Assembly: GCA_023525975.1 (NCBI GenBank)
Contig: CM042035.1
Span: forward strand, 33,881,001 to 33,945,000
DNA length: 64,000 bases
Source of the DNA: Smallanthus sonchifolius
Taxonomy: Eukaryota > Streptophyta > Magnoliopsida > Asterales > Asteraceae
Direction of reading: 5' to 3'
The translations under genes were made by a program, and so were the position numbers. Within the stretch, counting starts at the first letter, position 1; each line of letters begins with the position of its first letter. Shown in pieces: positions 9,481 through 20,644 of the stretch. Below the pieces are notes generated by a model that worked only from the letters and a program-made list of their open reading frames with translations, had not been told where the DNA came from and did not search any database.

Positions 9481-12265
9481 TACTTCCCCGACTAACGATA
9501 TTAAACGTGCAAGAATCCCTTTATTTGATTACCCTCAATATGGTAGGATTATGTGATGCTCATTCCTGGTAATGAAAGGAATGGTGCCTGCGAATCTTGA
9601 GCGTATGTTGACACATACTATCTATTCGTCTACGCACTATAGGTCGTATGAAAAAAATAGTTACTCGAAGAGGTGTCCAAGTTTTTGTTGTATATTGGGT
9701 AGTAATGAAACAGTATGAAAATGAAACTTTATGTTTGTCCCTCTTATGCTTTTCGAAAGCATTTTCCCGGACTAAGACCTTTCTCTTATTTCAGGTTTCA
9801 TGTTTTCTAGGATTTTCCTCTCCATGTGCCTTCATGGAGCTAGGAATTGATGTTTCTTGGGAGCTCTTATTTGTGAACTTCGAGTCTAATCACCACTTTA
9901 CCCCTTTGCTTGCACTACCTTTCGAGGCAGACTAGCCTTTGGGTTGTAGCGTCCTGATATGTAAACTCATGTCTCGACTACCATACCTTCAAAGTATGTA
10001 AGCCATACGAAGTTCGATGTTTGTTTGGAATATTCACATTCCGTCTAGCTGAGGGAATGAATAGTAACACTGTGAGAATGGTCTCATCGATTAGTGCTTT
10101 CCCCAAAATGGGCTATGGGTTTGTCAACCCATTAAGTTGGCAGAAAGGGTTGATAGCCAACTATTAGTCATACAGTGTGTATGCACTCCCTTAGTGTTTG
10201 AATGGTACTTTGGTGACTTACCATTATGTATTCCACTCATTCAGGTTATAGCCTCAAAATCCTTAGCACAAGGATAAACTTGAGGTAATGAGTGTTGAAC
10301 GTCGAGACTTTCGTATTCTAACTGAGTCTACTCCAAGAAATCATTTCTTAACAATAGATGCTCTAGAGCTTCCCAATTATAGAAAACTAGGAGTGAAAGA
10401 TGTAATCACACTTCTCTTCTAGGCTAAATCTGGGATCCATTCAACAAGATGATCTTTGGGGAAATGCAGGTACAAAAGAGTAATAAATTATTCTTCTCAA
10501 CTCTTTGTGGACAGTGGCCTGTTGTGAATAGCTCGAGCTTACGCCCCTTATGCATATCATGAGCTAATGAGATTAGCATGAAATTCCGCATTTGGGACTC
10601 CTTTAAGAGTTTTGCATGTCGTTTTCCGGTTAGTGCGACAATAGTCGTTAGTCCACACTTAGGTTTCTTTGGCATTCGCTTGAGCATCAATCCCGGCTTA
10701 TCTATTGCAGTGAGAATAGTCAGACTTAAAGGTATATTGAATGTCAATGGCTGCGAGAGCAATCTTGTTTGACCGACATTCTGAAATGTCCGATTTCCTA
10801 CTTGTCTCATGTCGAGCTTCCACAATATCCATAGGTGCCATGTGTATGCGGATTAGGATAATATCCTGCCCTATTACTAAAGTTAGTGCATAACACTCTT
10901 GGCGTAACTTTCAAGCAATTGTGAGATTGAACTGTATGATGGATCCTGAGATTACACTATAATCTCCCACAATAATTGTGCAATTACTGTAAGTGTTAGT
11001 TGTGGTAACGCTCAATTTGAAGCATCCCTGACAAGTAGAATCTCAAAGAATGAATGTGCGAATTCCTTCGTCGTTCAGGATCTACTAAGCATTGGTTGAA
11101 TTCAATTTGAATTTCTCTCGTTCCTCCAAAACTAGGAGAATGCTTTATGAGCACCTAATTGAGAAATCTGATTTGTTAAGATCCAATCCTTTATCAGGTG
11201 ATTGAGAACATGGGTTGATCATTAGGTTAGACAGTAAGACTCACTAAAGTTCCCATGCACTGCAAATTATGACTACGTGTGCACCCATAATGATAATTTG
11301 CCTTGCCTGATCCCTATAGTGTTTCTTCTATCCCTAACTTTTAATCAAAAGGGATTTGAAATAATCATTAGATTGCGTTTGCACATTTGTACATGAGTGT
11401 GTATTGTTTTATCGGATTACTCTTAATTATGTGTACCAATACTCATGACTCTGTCGAATATGGCTGTTGTCGGATGAGGCTAATGGTAGAGAGGCACCAC
11501 CAGTGTCTCTTAAAATAAAATGTGTATGGTGAAATTCAGGCACTATGTGTTGGGCAGAGATCCTCAAATGAGTGTCGAGCAACTCCTGCTCCAAGTCTGT
11601 ATATATGCATGGATCCACAAGATCCTGATGTATGTCTGGGTCTCCTGACCCTTGAAGTTCTCTCCCATTTAGTCCTGCTTATTTACCTTGAATTCCCTTC
11701 TGTCTAGGAAATCAGGTATGCCATATATCATGGCGAGAGTCTAGGCATCCGATCCGACAACTTATGAAGGAGAGTATTTATACCGTACATACGTTAGGAA
11801 GATAGTTGCCTCCATGGCTGGAGTAGTTGTGGTGCAGGTATAGGCACAGATTCTGGTACGGGTTCAGCCTGTTGTGATACCAAGGTCGGTAACTGACGAT
11901 CGCTGCCGTCGTCGCCCAAGCTCAGCTCGTAACTCGATCTTCTAAGGTTGCAGTATACTGAGTACCCGTTATTCTTGACTCGTAATCCGAACAGTAACAT
12001 GTTGAAAGTGTTTATTATTTTCACATTGTTGTATGTGTTTAAGTGTTCATTACATGTGCCATGTAATTGTATTAGTGTAGCTAATGGTACCCTAGTGTAA
12101 CTCCATACACTAATAGTCTACACAAATTGTTCGGCAACGGTTGGAATTCCTATACTCAAGTCTTGGGTATTTTTAGTGTGATGCAAGTCTTAGAAATCTT
12201 GGTCCCTAAATGAGTCCGGTTAGAGCCTAGGTATCACTAAGGAAACCTAATTCGCTAAAACCATT
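9481..12265. other. TE-3 interior without recognisable coding
   Basis: This 2.8-kb stretch occupies the place where gag, protease, RT and RNase H should lie. Open frames of up to 133 aa occur (for example 10424-10825 minus and 9648-9935 plus), but I recognise no FIDD, DTG, zinc knuckle or RNase H motif. It is either too decayed or replaced by unrelated DNA. Confidence 0.5.
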
Positions 12266-12277
12266 GCTCTGATACCA
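12266..12277 (-). other. Primer-binding site of TE-3
   Basis: The minus strand reads TGGTATCAGAGC, complementary to the 3' region of plant initiator Met tRNA. It begins 3 bp inside the right LTR boundary and fixes the element's orientation. Confidence 0.93.
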
Positions 12278-12733
12278 ATCTGTCACACCCCCAGATTTAT
12301 TTATAAATGAATAAATAAATAAATACAGGTTGCAACGATTGGTTCATTACACGATAGCGGAAGCTGTAATAGTGATTTCTAAAACTTGATTACATATACG
12401 ATTACTAAAACTAAATAAATACGATGATCTAAGTCCTTCTAGTTCAATGGTCGACTTGAGACTTGATAATCTATGCCCGTCCGGTTACTAGGAATTGTTC
12501 CAACATAGATAGCCTATTCCAACCGTGCCATGGCTATGAATTACGTGAAAAACATACTTAAAAATGTCAACACAAAGGTTGGTGAGTTCGCAGGTTTGAT
12601 TGTTGCAATGTAAAGTGATTTTCCTTGAAAACGTTGATATTGTGTACATGGCCATGATACGAAACTGTTTTCCTTGAAACATTGAAAATATGTACACGGG
12701 TTTAATGTAAGGTTGATTTCCTCGAAAACAAGT

Positions 12734-13021
12734 GATGACTTCATAGTCATAAAACGAGTAGTTTTCCCAATGAAAACATGTGATGACTTCATATTCATAA
12801 AACGAGTAGTTTTTCCATTGAAAACATGTGATGACTTCATAGTCATAAAACGAGTAGTTTTCCCAATGAAAACATGTGATGACTTCATACTCATTAAACG
12901 AGTAGTTTTCCCAATGAAAACATGTGATGACTTCATAGTCATAAAACGAGTAGTTTTCCCAATGAAAACATGTGATGATTTCATAGTCATAAAATAAGTC
13001 ATTTTTCCTGAAAACATTGAT
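12734..13021 (-). repeat. 48-bp tandem repeats, six units
   Basis: Units start at 12734, 12782, 12830, 12878, 12926 and 12974. The terminal units match those of the left LTR and the two extra units are internal, as expected for slippage or unequal exchange after insertion. The 94-227 aa ORFs across it on both strands are artefacts. Confidence 0.93.
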
Positions 13022-13791
13022 ATTGTGTACATGGCCATGATATGAAACTGTTTTCCTTGAAAACATTGATAAAAACATTTCCACTTAAACGAATGGCAAA
13101 ACCATTGGTGTATAAGTGATTGGCAGATCCATCTGCACGAAAACGTTTCAATGAATATGATAAACAAAACAAGTATTGTTTGACCCATTTGTAAACTAGC
13201 TAAGAATACAAATAATATATACATACATGAGGCATAACCAAACCAAGACCAGGTGTTTTGCCCCTCACTCGTACCTCACAAGCAATATTAGAACAATATG
13301 CAGTCATTTGGCCAGAGTGACCCATGGTTAGCGCGACTAACCATGACCGGGGGTGTCAGACCCAATAGTACTATCCATAGATTCCTAGGCTAATCCATAG
13401 CTAATGGTTATAAATATGATGGTCAGGGGACTTTACGAGCTCCAAATGTATTAACTCATGCAAACATAAAGGTCGGGTCTTGTTTTCTTGTTATCATATA
13501 AAAATAGTTATAAGTATGTTCTTCCCCCAAATAGTACAAAACAGTAAAAAGGGGCCGTTAAAACTCACCTCATTTTTGTGTATGTTAGCAACGATAATTG
13601 TTCCAGTCAAACTTGACTATTCGTACCCTAATTACAAAAGTTAATTGGTGTTATGACCGAATGCCTCATATGCAAATTCTTCACCGACTTAGTAAATCGG
13701 GTTGCTTTTGTTTAAATATCTTCTTAGTTTTCCAACACTTGTTTCGTTATAAAATAGTTCTAAGTTACTGCCCAATGGGCCTGAAACAGGT

Positions 13792-14060
13792 ATCGAAACT
13801 ACCTAGTTTCGATTGAACAGAACAGATGTCGAAACTACCTAGTTTCGATTGAACAGAACAGATGTCGAAACTACCTAGTTTCGATTTAGCAAACTGGGTA
13901 TCGAAACTACCTAGTTTCGATTGGGTAAGAGGGGTATCGAAACTACCTAGTTTTGATTGAGTAATAGGTATCAAAACTACTTAGTTTCGATTGAACAACA
14001 GATATCGAAATTACTTAGTTTCGATTGAGTAAACATGTATCGAAACTACTTAGTTTAGAT
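13792..14060. repeat. TCGAAACTA palindrome array, right LTR of TE-3
   Basis: About eight copies of TCGAAACTA-N2-TAGTTTCGA occur, one more than in the left LTR. Some arms have decayed (TAGTTTTGA near 13950, TAGTTTAGA at 14050). Confidence 0.9.
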
Positions 14061-15153
14061 ACTGTTATTTCGTTTTGACAGAATCAGTCCTGCATATTTT
14101 TATGTTTTAAACTTGAATTCGACACACTTTTCTCGTTATTTTTCTTACGTTTGAGTAAATTGTATGTTTAGCTACGGTTTTAAAGAAAATAATATGGATG
14201 GTATCGAGTTTTTACCTCTGGACAAAGATGATGATTTTTGAGAGAAAAAGAGAATGATCTTGAACTCCTTTGCTTGAATCCTTAAGGAATTACTTGGATG
14301 TTTCGTATAACACCCAAAAGATAGATGACTTTGAGCTTGAAAATGGATGAACTCTTGAAAATATGATGAGGATGAAGGCGTTGATGTTGCTGCCGTAAAG
14401 AGAGAAAAAGAGGTGGAGTGTGTGTTTGGAGTTGATAAGTGATAGGTATGATGGGTTGGATGTGGCTTTTGTCAAGAGTTGCAAGGAAAGGAGTATGGCT
14501 TGTAGAATAAATAAAATTGTTGGAAAGATTTGGAGGATATGGAGGGCCCATTAGGGGCTCTCGGCCGAATGGTTTCAAGGGTTAGGGGGGTTTGGTTTGG
14601 GTATATATTTAGTGAGTGTAGGTAGTAGTTATCTAGATCATTAGGTGGTATTAATCGAAATTAGAGTTTTAACGGTAATTTAATTCGGTTTAGGTTCATA
14701 ATGGTACTAGGATTACAATTTAACTGCTTAAAGGCTATTTTGGTAAAAATATTCAAATCCCGAATTGTATAATTTGTTGAGTGATTATTTGTAGGTACAA
14801 GTGCCTAAAGGTGACACTACGCGATAACGTCTTCGAAAGGGTTCATTATTTAACTTTACGTATATTATAAATTTTAGTCTAAAAATGAATTATTGTCCAA
14901 CGTAAAGTTCGTGTAATATATATGTCTAGATATTTTTCTTGGTTATTTAATTTAATCACTAATGTTCGTATTTAGTCGGGTTATGCGGTTACATGAACCG
15001 GTAACTCCTAGAATTACCAAAATATGAAATGAGATAATGTACGGCTTTTGATAGACTTTAATGTCCTTATTTATGTATTTAAGTGAATGACGAAAACTAA
15101 TATAATATAAACTCGTTTATATCATGTACGGATATTGACCTGAAATGTCGGGT

Positions 15154-15460
15154 ATCACACTATTTATACTAGACCTGATCTCTGCGCACTTAACAAGGAC
15201 GCAGGGCAAATTATTCTTTCGTACTTAGCAAGTACGCAGATTGTTCTTGCGTACTTGCTAAGTACGCCGGAAGTAATTCTTGCGCACATGCTAAGTGCGC
15301 AAAGCACTTTGAGAAAACAGACACTAAGTACTTACACTAGTGATTACAACTCGATAATCAAGACATACAGACACTAACACACAAAGACTAATACATACAA
15401 GACATGTACAAAAGGCTATGACAGTATCCAGAGTGTCTGTCACTCAAAAGTGCTTCAACA
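15154..15460 (-). repeat. 3' LTR of TE-4 (truncated)
   Basis: In minus orientation it begins TGTTGAAG at 15460, directly after the polypurine tract, and runs through the palindrome array and TATA box. It is cut at 15154 next to TE-3, before any CA terminus. The solo LTR TE-7 has the same organisation. Confidence 0.82.
15160..15305 (-). promoter_or_regulatory. LTR promoter of TE-4: palindrome array plus TATA box
   Basis: Four GCGTACTT-N3-AAGTACGC-like copies (15189-15305, N3 = AGC, GCT) lie upstream of TATAAATAG (minus, 15160-15168). One copy reads GCGCAC...GTGCGC, a paired change on both arms that preserves the dyad. Transcription would begin near 15130, within DNA now replaced by the TE-3 junction. 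Confidence 0.7.
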
Positions 15461-15462
15461 AA

Positions 15463-15471
15463 CTCCCCCTT
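15463..15471 (-). other. Polypurine tract of TE-4
   Basis: AAGGGGGAG on the minus strand directly precedes the LTR start at 15460. The matching site in TE-9 lies at 38511-38520. Confidence 0.85.
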
Positions 15472-15535
15472 GACAACAGCTCTGGATTGTTTTCGGTCTT
15501 CACTGCTCCCCAGCTTTAGCTTCCATCTTCTTCTT

Positions 15536-18472
15536 CTAGTCAAGATAGAACTTGACTACCTTGTCGTATTTAGAAGTAAGGAACTTTGTCCACTCGTCCG
15601 TGTACATGCAATACTTGTCAGCTAGAACCTCCAGATCTTTCACAGAAAAGTTGATGAAGCAGATTACATCAAACACTCTGATAAGTTCTTTTGGCACTAA
15701 GCTTCCACTATCAGACCAGACCATTCCAATCACCATCGCCTCGCCCGTCTTTGGATCAACGTACCAGTACCATATGTTACTGAGGATATCTTGAGATAAC
15801 TTACGTAGGAGAATCCTGGTTTCACACAACATTGGCTTGTATACCATTTTTTTAAGCTTTTATGAGTCACGGGATGTCTAACATTCTTGTCCCTGACTCA
15901 CTTGGGCACTTGAGGCTTAAAACCTTCGAACTTCCCAGATCTTCCCTCTCGCTACAGAACCCACAAACCCATCGCTATCGCGTTATTTGAGTGACTCAGC
16001 AGCTCTCAGTTTGATAGGTTCACGAAGTCGTACTTTGGCAAGTAGCTGAAAGCTTCGCTGGTTGGTTTCAAGTATTGAACCCCCTCAGCTCGCTTGATTG
16101 CAAACAGCTTCTTGTCATCCTCGAACCTCACAGCTAAGATCATACCTGTCGCTCCATATTTGTCTATGATTGATGTCTTTTGCCAGACAGGAGCCAGATC
16201 CTTTGATGAACTTGCAGGCGTATGTTTGCTTTTCTGCGCCTCTGGATCCACAGGTGTAAGGTCGGTAGGAGAGGCTTCAGTCGACGCCACGGTAGTACTT
16301 ACAAGCTCGACTGAACCTGTGTCAAGATTAGTTTCAAAGGATGGAGTTTCGAAAATCTCTCCATCCTTAAACTCATATTCTCCTTCCCCGTCACCCTTGG
16401 GAACTTCAATCACTACATCCTCATCCTCCTTATCCCAGTCATCACTTGACTCGATCTCTCTCTCTTCCATATTACAGAGAGCATCAATCTGTGCTTCCTT
16501 GGAATAATCTGGCTCTAATAGTAAGATCACATCGTCCGACACATCGTCAGATAGATCTTTCAGTACATCAGCCACAGACTTTCCTTTATCTCCACCTGAA
16601 GCGTCACCTCCACCTTCACTCTTAGTTAGGTCAATTAAGTGACAAGCCTTGCTTCTCCAACAATTCCTTCAATCTCTCCCCATGAACATCAAGCGTCTTG
16701 GCCATATCACAGACCAGTTTAACCATCGTGTCATGCTCCTTTCGCTACATCTCATCAGTCGCCCGCTGCTTCTTTAATGCGGCTACCTCATCAATCAAAG
16801 AGTTAATCTGCACCTGTTTCTTGTCAGATTCTTCGCTTGATTTCCGTACCGTTTCAAGTAATCCAGCGACTTGAGTCTCTTGGGTAGTGATCCTGGCATT
16901 ACGAGGATCAAGATCTGTAGACGAAGATTCTTCGGCTTGATGAGTTGGGAAGGTAAAGATTTCTTCAAAATCAAATCCCTGAATGATGTCAAGATTAGCA
17001 AATGGTTTTTGCGATAGGGATGGTAGTTGTTTGGATGGTGGTTGCGGTGATGGTGACAGACTCGGTGATAATTGGAGTTGTCACCGCCACTTAGAGAGAT
17101 TGTACAGGGAGGGTCACTATCACAGGAACCTCCTCTGTGATAGCAGTGGTAGCCACATCAGGTGTTACACGTGGCCTCCTCCGTTGTCACCTATAAAGTT
17201 CTTGTGAAGGTGAGGTAGAAGTGGAATCAGTACTTGCATCCATTACACTTGCTTGCCTCTGAGCATTGACTTCTACCTCACGAAGGATAGTTAGGTGTGG
17301 CCTATCCCACCGACGCTTGTTTATATTCTCTTTTCTACGTCTCTGTATAGCAGCATCTGAATTAGAAACAGGCTCGTACTCACTACTAGTACTCTCATGT
17401 CACTTTTTCTTAGAAGACGACTCAGTAAGGGTCACCTATGTCTGTCTCCTTGAGTGTGATGGTGATGGTGCTTCATCAGAATCAGATGAATTAGGCTCTG
17501 TTGCCTCGGGGTCGGATTCTTTAGCACAACCACTTCCCGATTCTTTGTCTCCTCCTTCCTCAAAAACTTCATCATCACTTTCAACTTCCTCCTCTCCTAA
17601 AAAACTTCATCCTCACTTTCACTTTCAACTTCCTCCTCTCCTTGTTGCTCATCAGAATCAGACCCTGCACTAAACCATCTCCAATTTTTTGGCACCACAT
17701 AAGCTTCATTGATTAGATGGCCAAAGAGTGGAGTATGCTCAGGGGTAGGTTCAACACTTCCTAGCGTTAAGAATTGAGAGAAAACTCTCTTGGCCACACG
17801 CATCACTTGCAGTTTCTCCCCAATAGCAGGTAGATTAGGCAATGCATCATTTATCAAGAGTTACACAAATCTAGGGTATAACAGGAACCTGAACCTCTCC
17901 GTCGTGTTTATTTGATCAATTAAAGCTTTATAGATATACTTGGAGAAGTTATCGCCCCTGTTCAGAGACAATCCAACTATGGCAGTTGCTAGATCATGTC
18001 CCATGGCATCCTTTCCTGCCTTCCTAGAAGACATACACATGATCATAATGTGGGCAAAGAATCTCCACTGATCTAGCACCCACATCTTCTTTTAAGATGA
18101 ATAATCCCGCACACCGACGTACCCCATACGTTGCCTCCAACACCCATCCACAAAGTAATCAGGATAGGAAATTGGGTCGGTTGTGAGATCCCAGAACTGT
18201 AAAACCCTCCGAATTGTGTCCTTAGAAAAAGCAATGGAATGACCCGCCACAGTAGCTCGAATGACGTTAGGTTTTACCGTACAGTCATGATCCGCTGTAT
18301 CCCAGAACTGCTCTAGATACGAGCTTGCTACTACAGGATACGCTGAAATAGCATAGCTTATCTTTGAGCGGTTCAAGAAATCAATGATCTCCTGGTACTC
18401 AAGTGCAGCACCCTTCCATTATGGTTGTGTAAGTGCCAGCATATTGAATTCGCTTGTAAACGCACGAGCCAT
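15536..18472 (-). pseudogene. ORF3 of TE-4 (post-pol protein of unknown function)
   Basis: Starting from ATG at 18472 (MARAFTSEFNM), the minus strand encodes an N-terminal domain with FLNRSKISYAIS, an RRVLQFWDL segment and FLLYPRF (to about 17880), then a GHLINEAYVVPKNWRW segment followed by a Ser/Glu/Asp-rich stretch. The middle (about 17590-16580) is low-complexity and scrambled. An acidic segment follows at 16575-16300, then FAIKRAEGVQYLKP and a C-terminal domain with WYWYVDPKTGEAMVIG (15847-15536). Each landmark has a counterpart in TE-9 ORF3 in the same order, so this is one protein family. Multiple in-frame stops and shifts disrupt it. I see no signal peptide or membrane helix, so I do not call it an envelope. 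Its biochemical role is unknown. Confidence 0.8.
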
Positions 18473-20644
18473 CACTGCAAAAACAAACAGTAAAGACAAT
18501 AAGAACAAGAAGACTCATTAGAATTGAATACACATTGCCATGTATAGTACATCCACAATGAACTAAAGAACCAGACTTAGAAAAGTTTCAGAGTCGGCCT
18601 TCCTGCGTAGTTGTTATGTACTCAGGGTTTAGGTCTTACGTACTTAGCAAATACGCATGACTTATGTCTTGCGTACTTGTTAAGTAAGCATGACTTAACA
18701 CATAGGCACATTTTTGAAAATCCAAAATCAGTAACTTGTGAAATTTGATGATGATGTAGGTTGGCACTAGGTCGAAAAACATGTTTACGATCAATGGAAC
18801 CAAAACCAACACCAAACTTGTGCTATAACCCGGTCATTTTGACCTAAGTTTCGACCCATGTAAACCTATGGTCAAAACCAAAATCAAGGAGTGTTATGGA
18901 CGATTAAGTGATGATCAAGCTTCGATTGTTGATTGTAAACATGTTTTAGGTGATAATGTGTTCCAAAAACAACAAAAAATTGTCAAAAATCAATTTTCAA
19001 AACTCTAGTTTTTCACAAATTCAAATCGGTCTAACACTCAAGATTCAACGGATAAAATGGTCCTAGATTCTCACTAAATGTAAGTTAGATGATTGAAACT
19101 AAGATCGGGATGAAAAACCGTTTAGGAACACACTGATTTTTGAGTGAAAAATGATCAGGGATACAACAGTCGCTCAGGTTTGAAATGATATGAAACTCAG
19201 AAAATTCCTAAGTCCTGTTTATATACCCCACACGTTTGGGTCTAGCGTACTTAGCAAGTGCGCAAGTCTTAACTCTTGCGTACTTAGCAAAGTACGCGTG
19301 ACTTAAGTCTTGCGTACTTAGGTTTAATTCCTGCGCACTTGTTAAGTACGCAGAAACCCTTGTGTTTCACAAATTTCAACTCAAATTATGAAGAAGTCAA
19401 AGTCAAATAACGAACAAGATAAGCACATTCAATCAAGCGGATTCAAATTCAATTCAAGAAGGTTAAATTGAACTGTACACAAACTTAAAATCTTTTTGAT
19501 ATTTTCTGAATAGAAATATACATGTATATACACAAGCTATTTTTGTTTAAAGACATAAGCAGAGGATCACATCAGGCTAAACTATAGCAAAAATGATACA
19601 AGATAAACATCAAAGAATATGGGATCATGTCTTGGATTACTATTTATTCATATGTAATAAGCACATAAACAAGTAATTCAAGTTGGCAATATTATAAGAT
19701 TTGAAACCGTAAGCATCTTAGTGTCACGTTCTTATGTGCCCCACAGTTATGCTATTTGAATTTAATTTTGCACTAACTCAAGGAATCTAAGATTCTCCCA
19801 ATGATTTTCTAAATTTCCAGAATGAAGTTACATCAATTAGCACAAGAAAATCAAACATAATCCATAAGGATTATCATGAATCATAAGATTCAGAATCGAG
19901 TGATTCATTTGCCTTAGTGTCATGTGATTTCTTCATTGAATATCGGTATGATGATTCAGGATAATGAATATGGTGTCATAGGATTTATGTAAGGGGATCC
20001 AACTTTTATCTGGATTTGATTTCAATGAATCAGGAGTGATTCAAGGGTGAATATATGCTTAACGGTTGATGTCAAGAAATATCTTGATTCAATCTCTCAT
20101 TGCATACTTGTGAGTATGGGCAGTGAGATGAACCACATTAATTATGCTAACGATCTAACCCGAAACTGGTCTCAGAAAAAATCATTGCCAAAATCTAACA
20201 TCCTATATCTGATAGTGATCTTTTGCATTCTTTTATGCACACACACTAGCAAACATGGGTTCAAATCACAGTTGTAGTATTGATTTAATTTCCACATTTC
20301 TAATGATTCAAAGACGCTTACAGCCTACTGACAATTCAAATTACTTGTAAACACACAGATTAAAAAGACAATCAATTTAAACAACTAAGTAAGCATGACG
20401 CAATCATTTCCCATATGTACAATCTAAGACGTTTAGATCATTTCTGATGTACTATCATTTCCTCTTTTCTCAAAAGACTTTTAAATTTTCTCGTTTTCTA
20501 TTTTGTTTGGATTTTTGTAAGATATTTGAAAATTAAGAGAACTATACAGAAAACATTTAAAAGAAATAAAATTTAACTTCAATGAATTGAATTGAGTTTA
20601 GAAAACAAGTTTTCACTCCAAATTGAACATTCCTATCATGTGCA
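18473..20644 (-). other. Non-coding spacer between pol and ORF3 of TE-4
   Basis: No coding frame is supported. The ORF3-proximal part (18638-19349) holds the promoter-like module annotated separately. The pol-proximal part (about 19980-20300) is clearly homologous to 50580-50920 of TE-10, sharing GATCCAACT...ATCTGGAT, AACCCGAAACTG and TATCTGATAGTGATCTTTT, so this untranslated block is conserved between Copia families. Confidence 0.7.
18638..19349 (-). promoter_or_regulatory. Candidate internal promoter of ORF3 in TE-4
   Basis: In minus direction the order is three or four GCGTACTT-N3-AAGTACGC-type copies (19349-19245), then TATATAAA (19225-19218), a 0.5-kb leader, two more decayed copies (18690-18638), then the ORF3 ATG at 18472. 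The same motif-TATA order occurs in the TE-4 and TE-7 LTRs, but the sequence around the motifs is not an LTR copy and no TG...CA ends are visible. This suggests the motif was assembled or kept here independently to drive ORF3. Transcription has not been shown. Confidence 0.6.

Larger units (their letters stand above)
5412..15153 (-). mobile_element. TE-3: decayed Ty3/Gypsy element with two LTRs
   Basis: Two long homologous repeats (5412-8160 and 12281-15153) flank a 4.1-kb interior. A minus-strand primer-binding site (12266-12277) lies next to the right LTR, so the element runs right to left. The interior holds integrase remnants next to the left (3') LTR. The rest of the interior is unrecognisable, which suggests great age or internal replacement. 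The right LTR lacks its last bases where it meets TE-4. Confidence 0.9.
12281..15153 (-). repeat. 5' LTR of TE-3 (right copy, outer end truncated)
   Basis: It aligns along its length with 5412-8160 but has six rather than four 48-bp repeats and about eight rather than seven palindromes. Similarity stops after ATGTCGGGT at 15153, about 12 bp short of the end seen in the left copy, exactly where TE-4 sequence begins. A TATA-like box lies at 14602-14608. Confidence 0.88.

Noticed and set aside
12488..13224. ORFs of 198 and 227 aa (minus) and 94 aa (plus)
   Set aside because: Same 48-bp repeat artefact in the other LTR of TE-3. Length differs only with repeat number.
18638..19349. Solo LTR explanation for the internal array of TE-4
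   Set aside because: Flanks do not match the TE-4 or TE-7 LTR and no TG/CA ends or duplication are found. Not fully excluded because old ends can decay.
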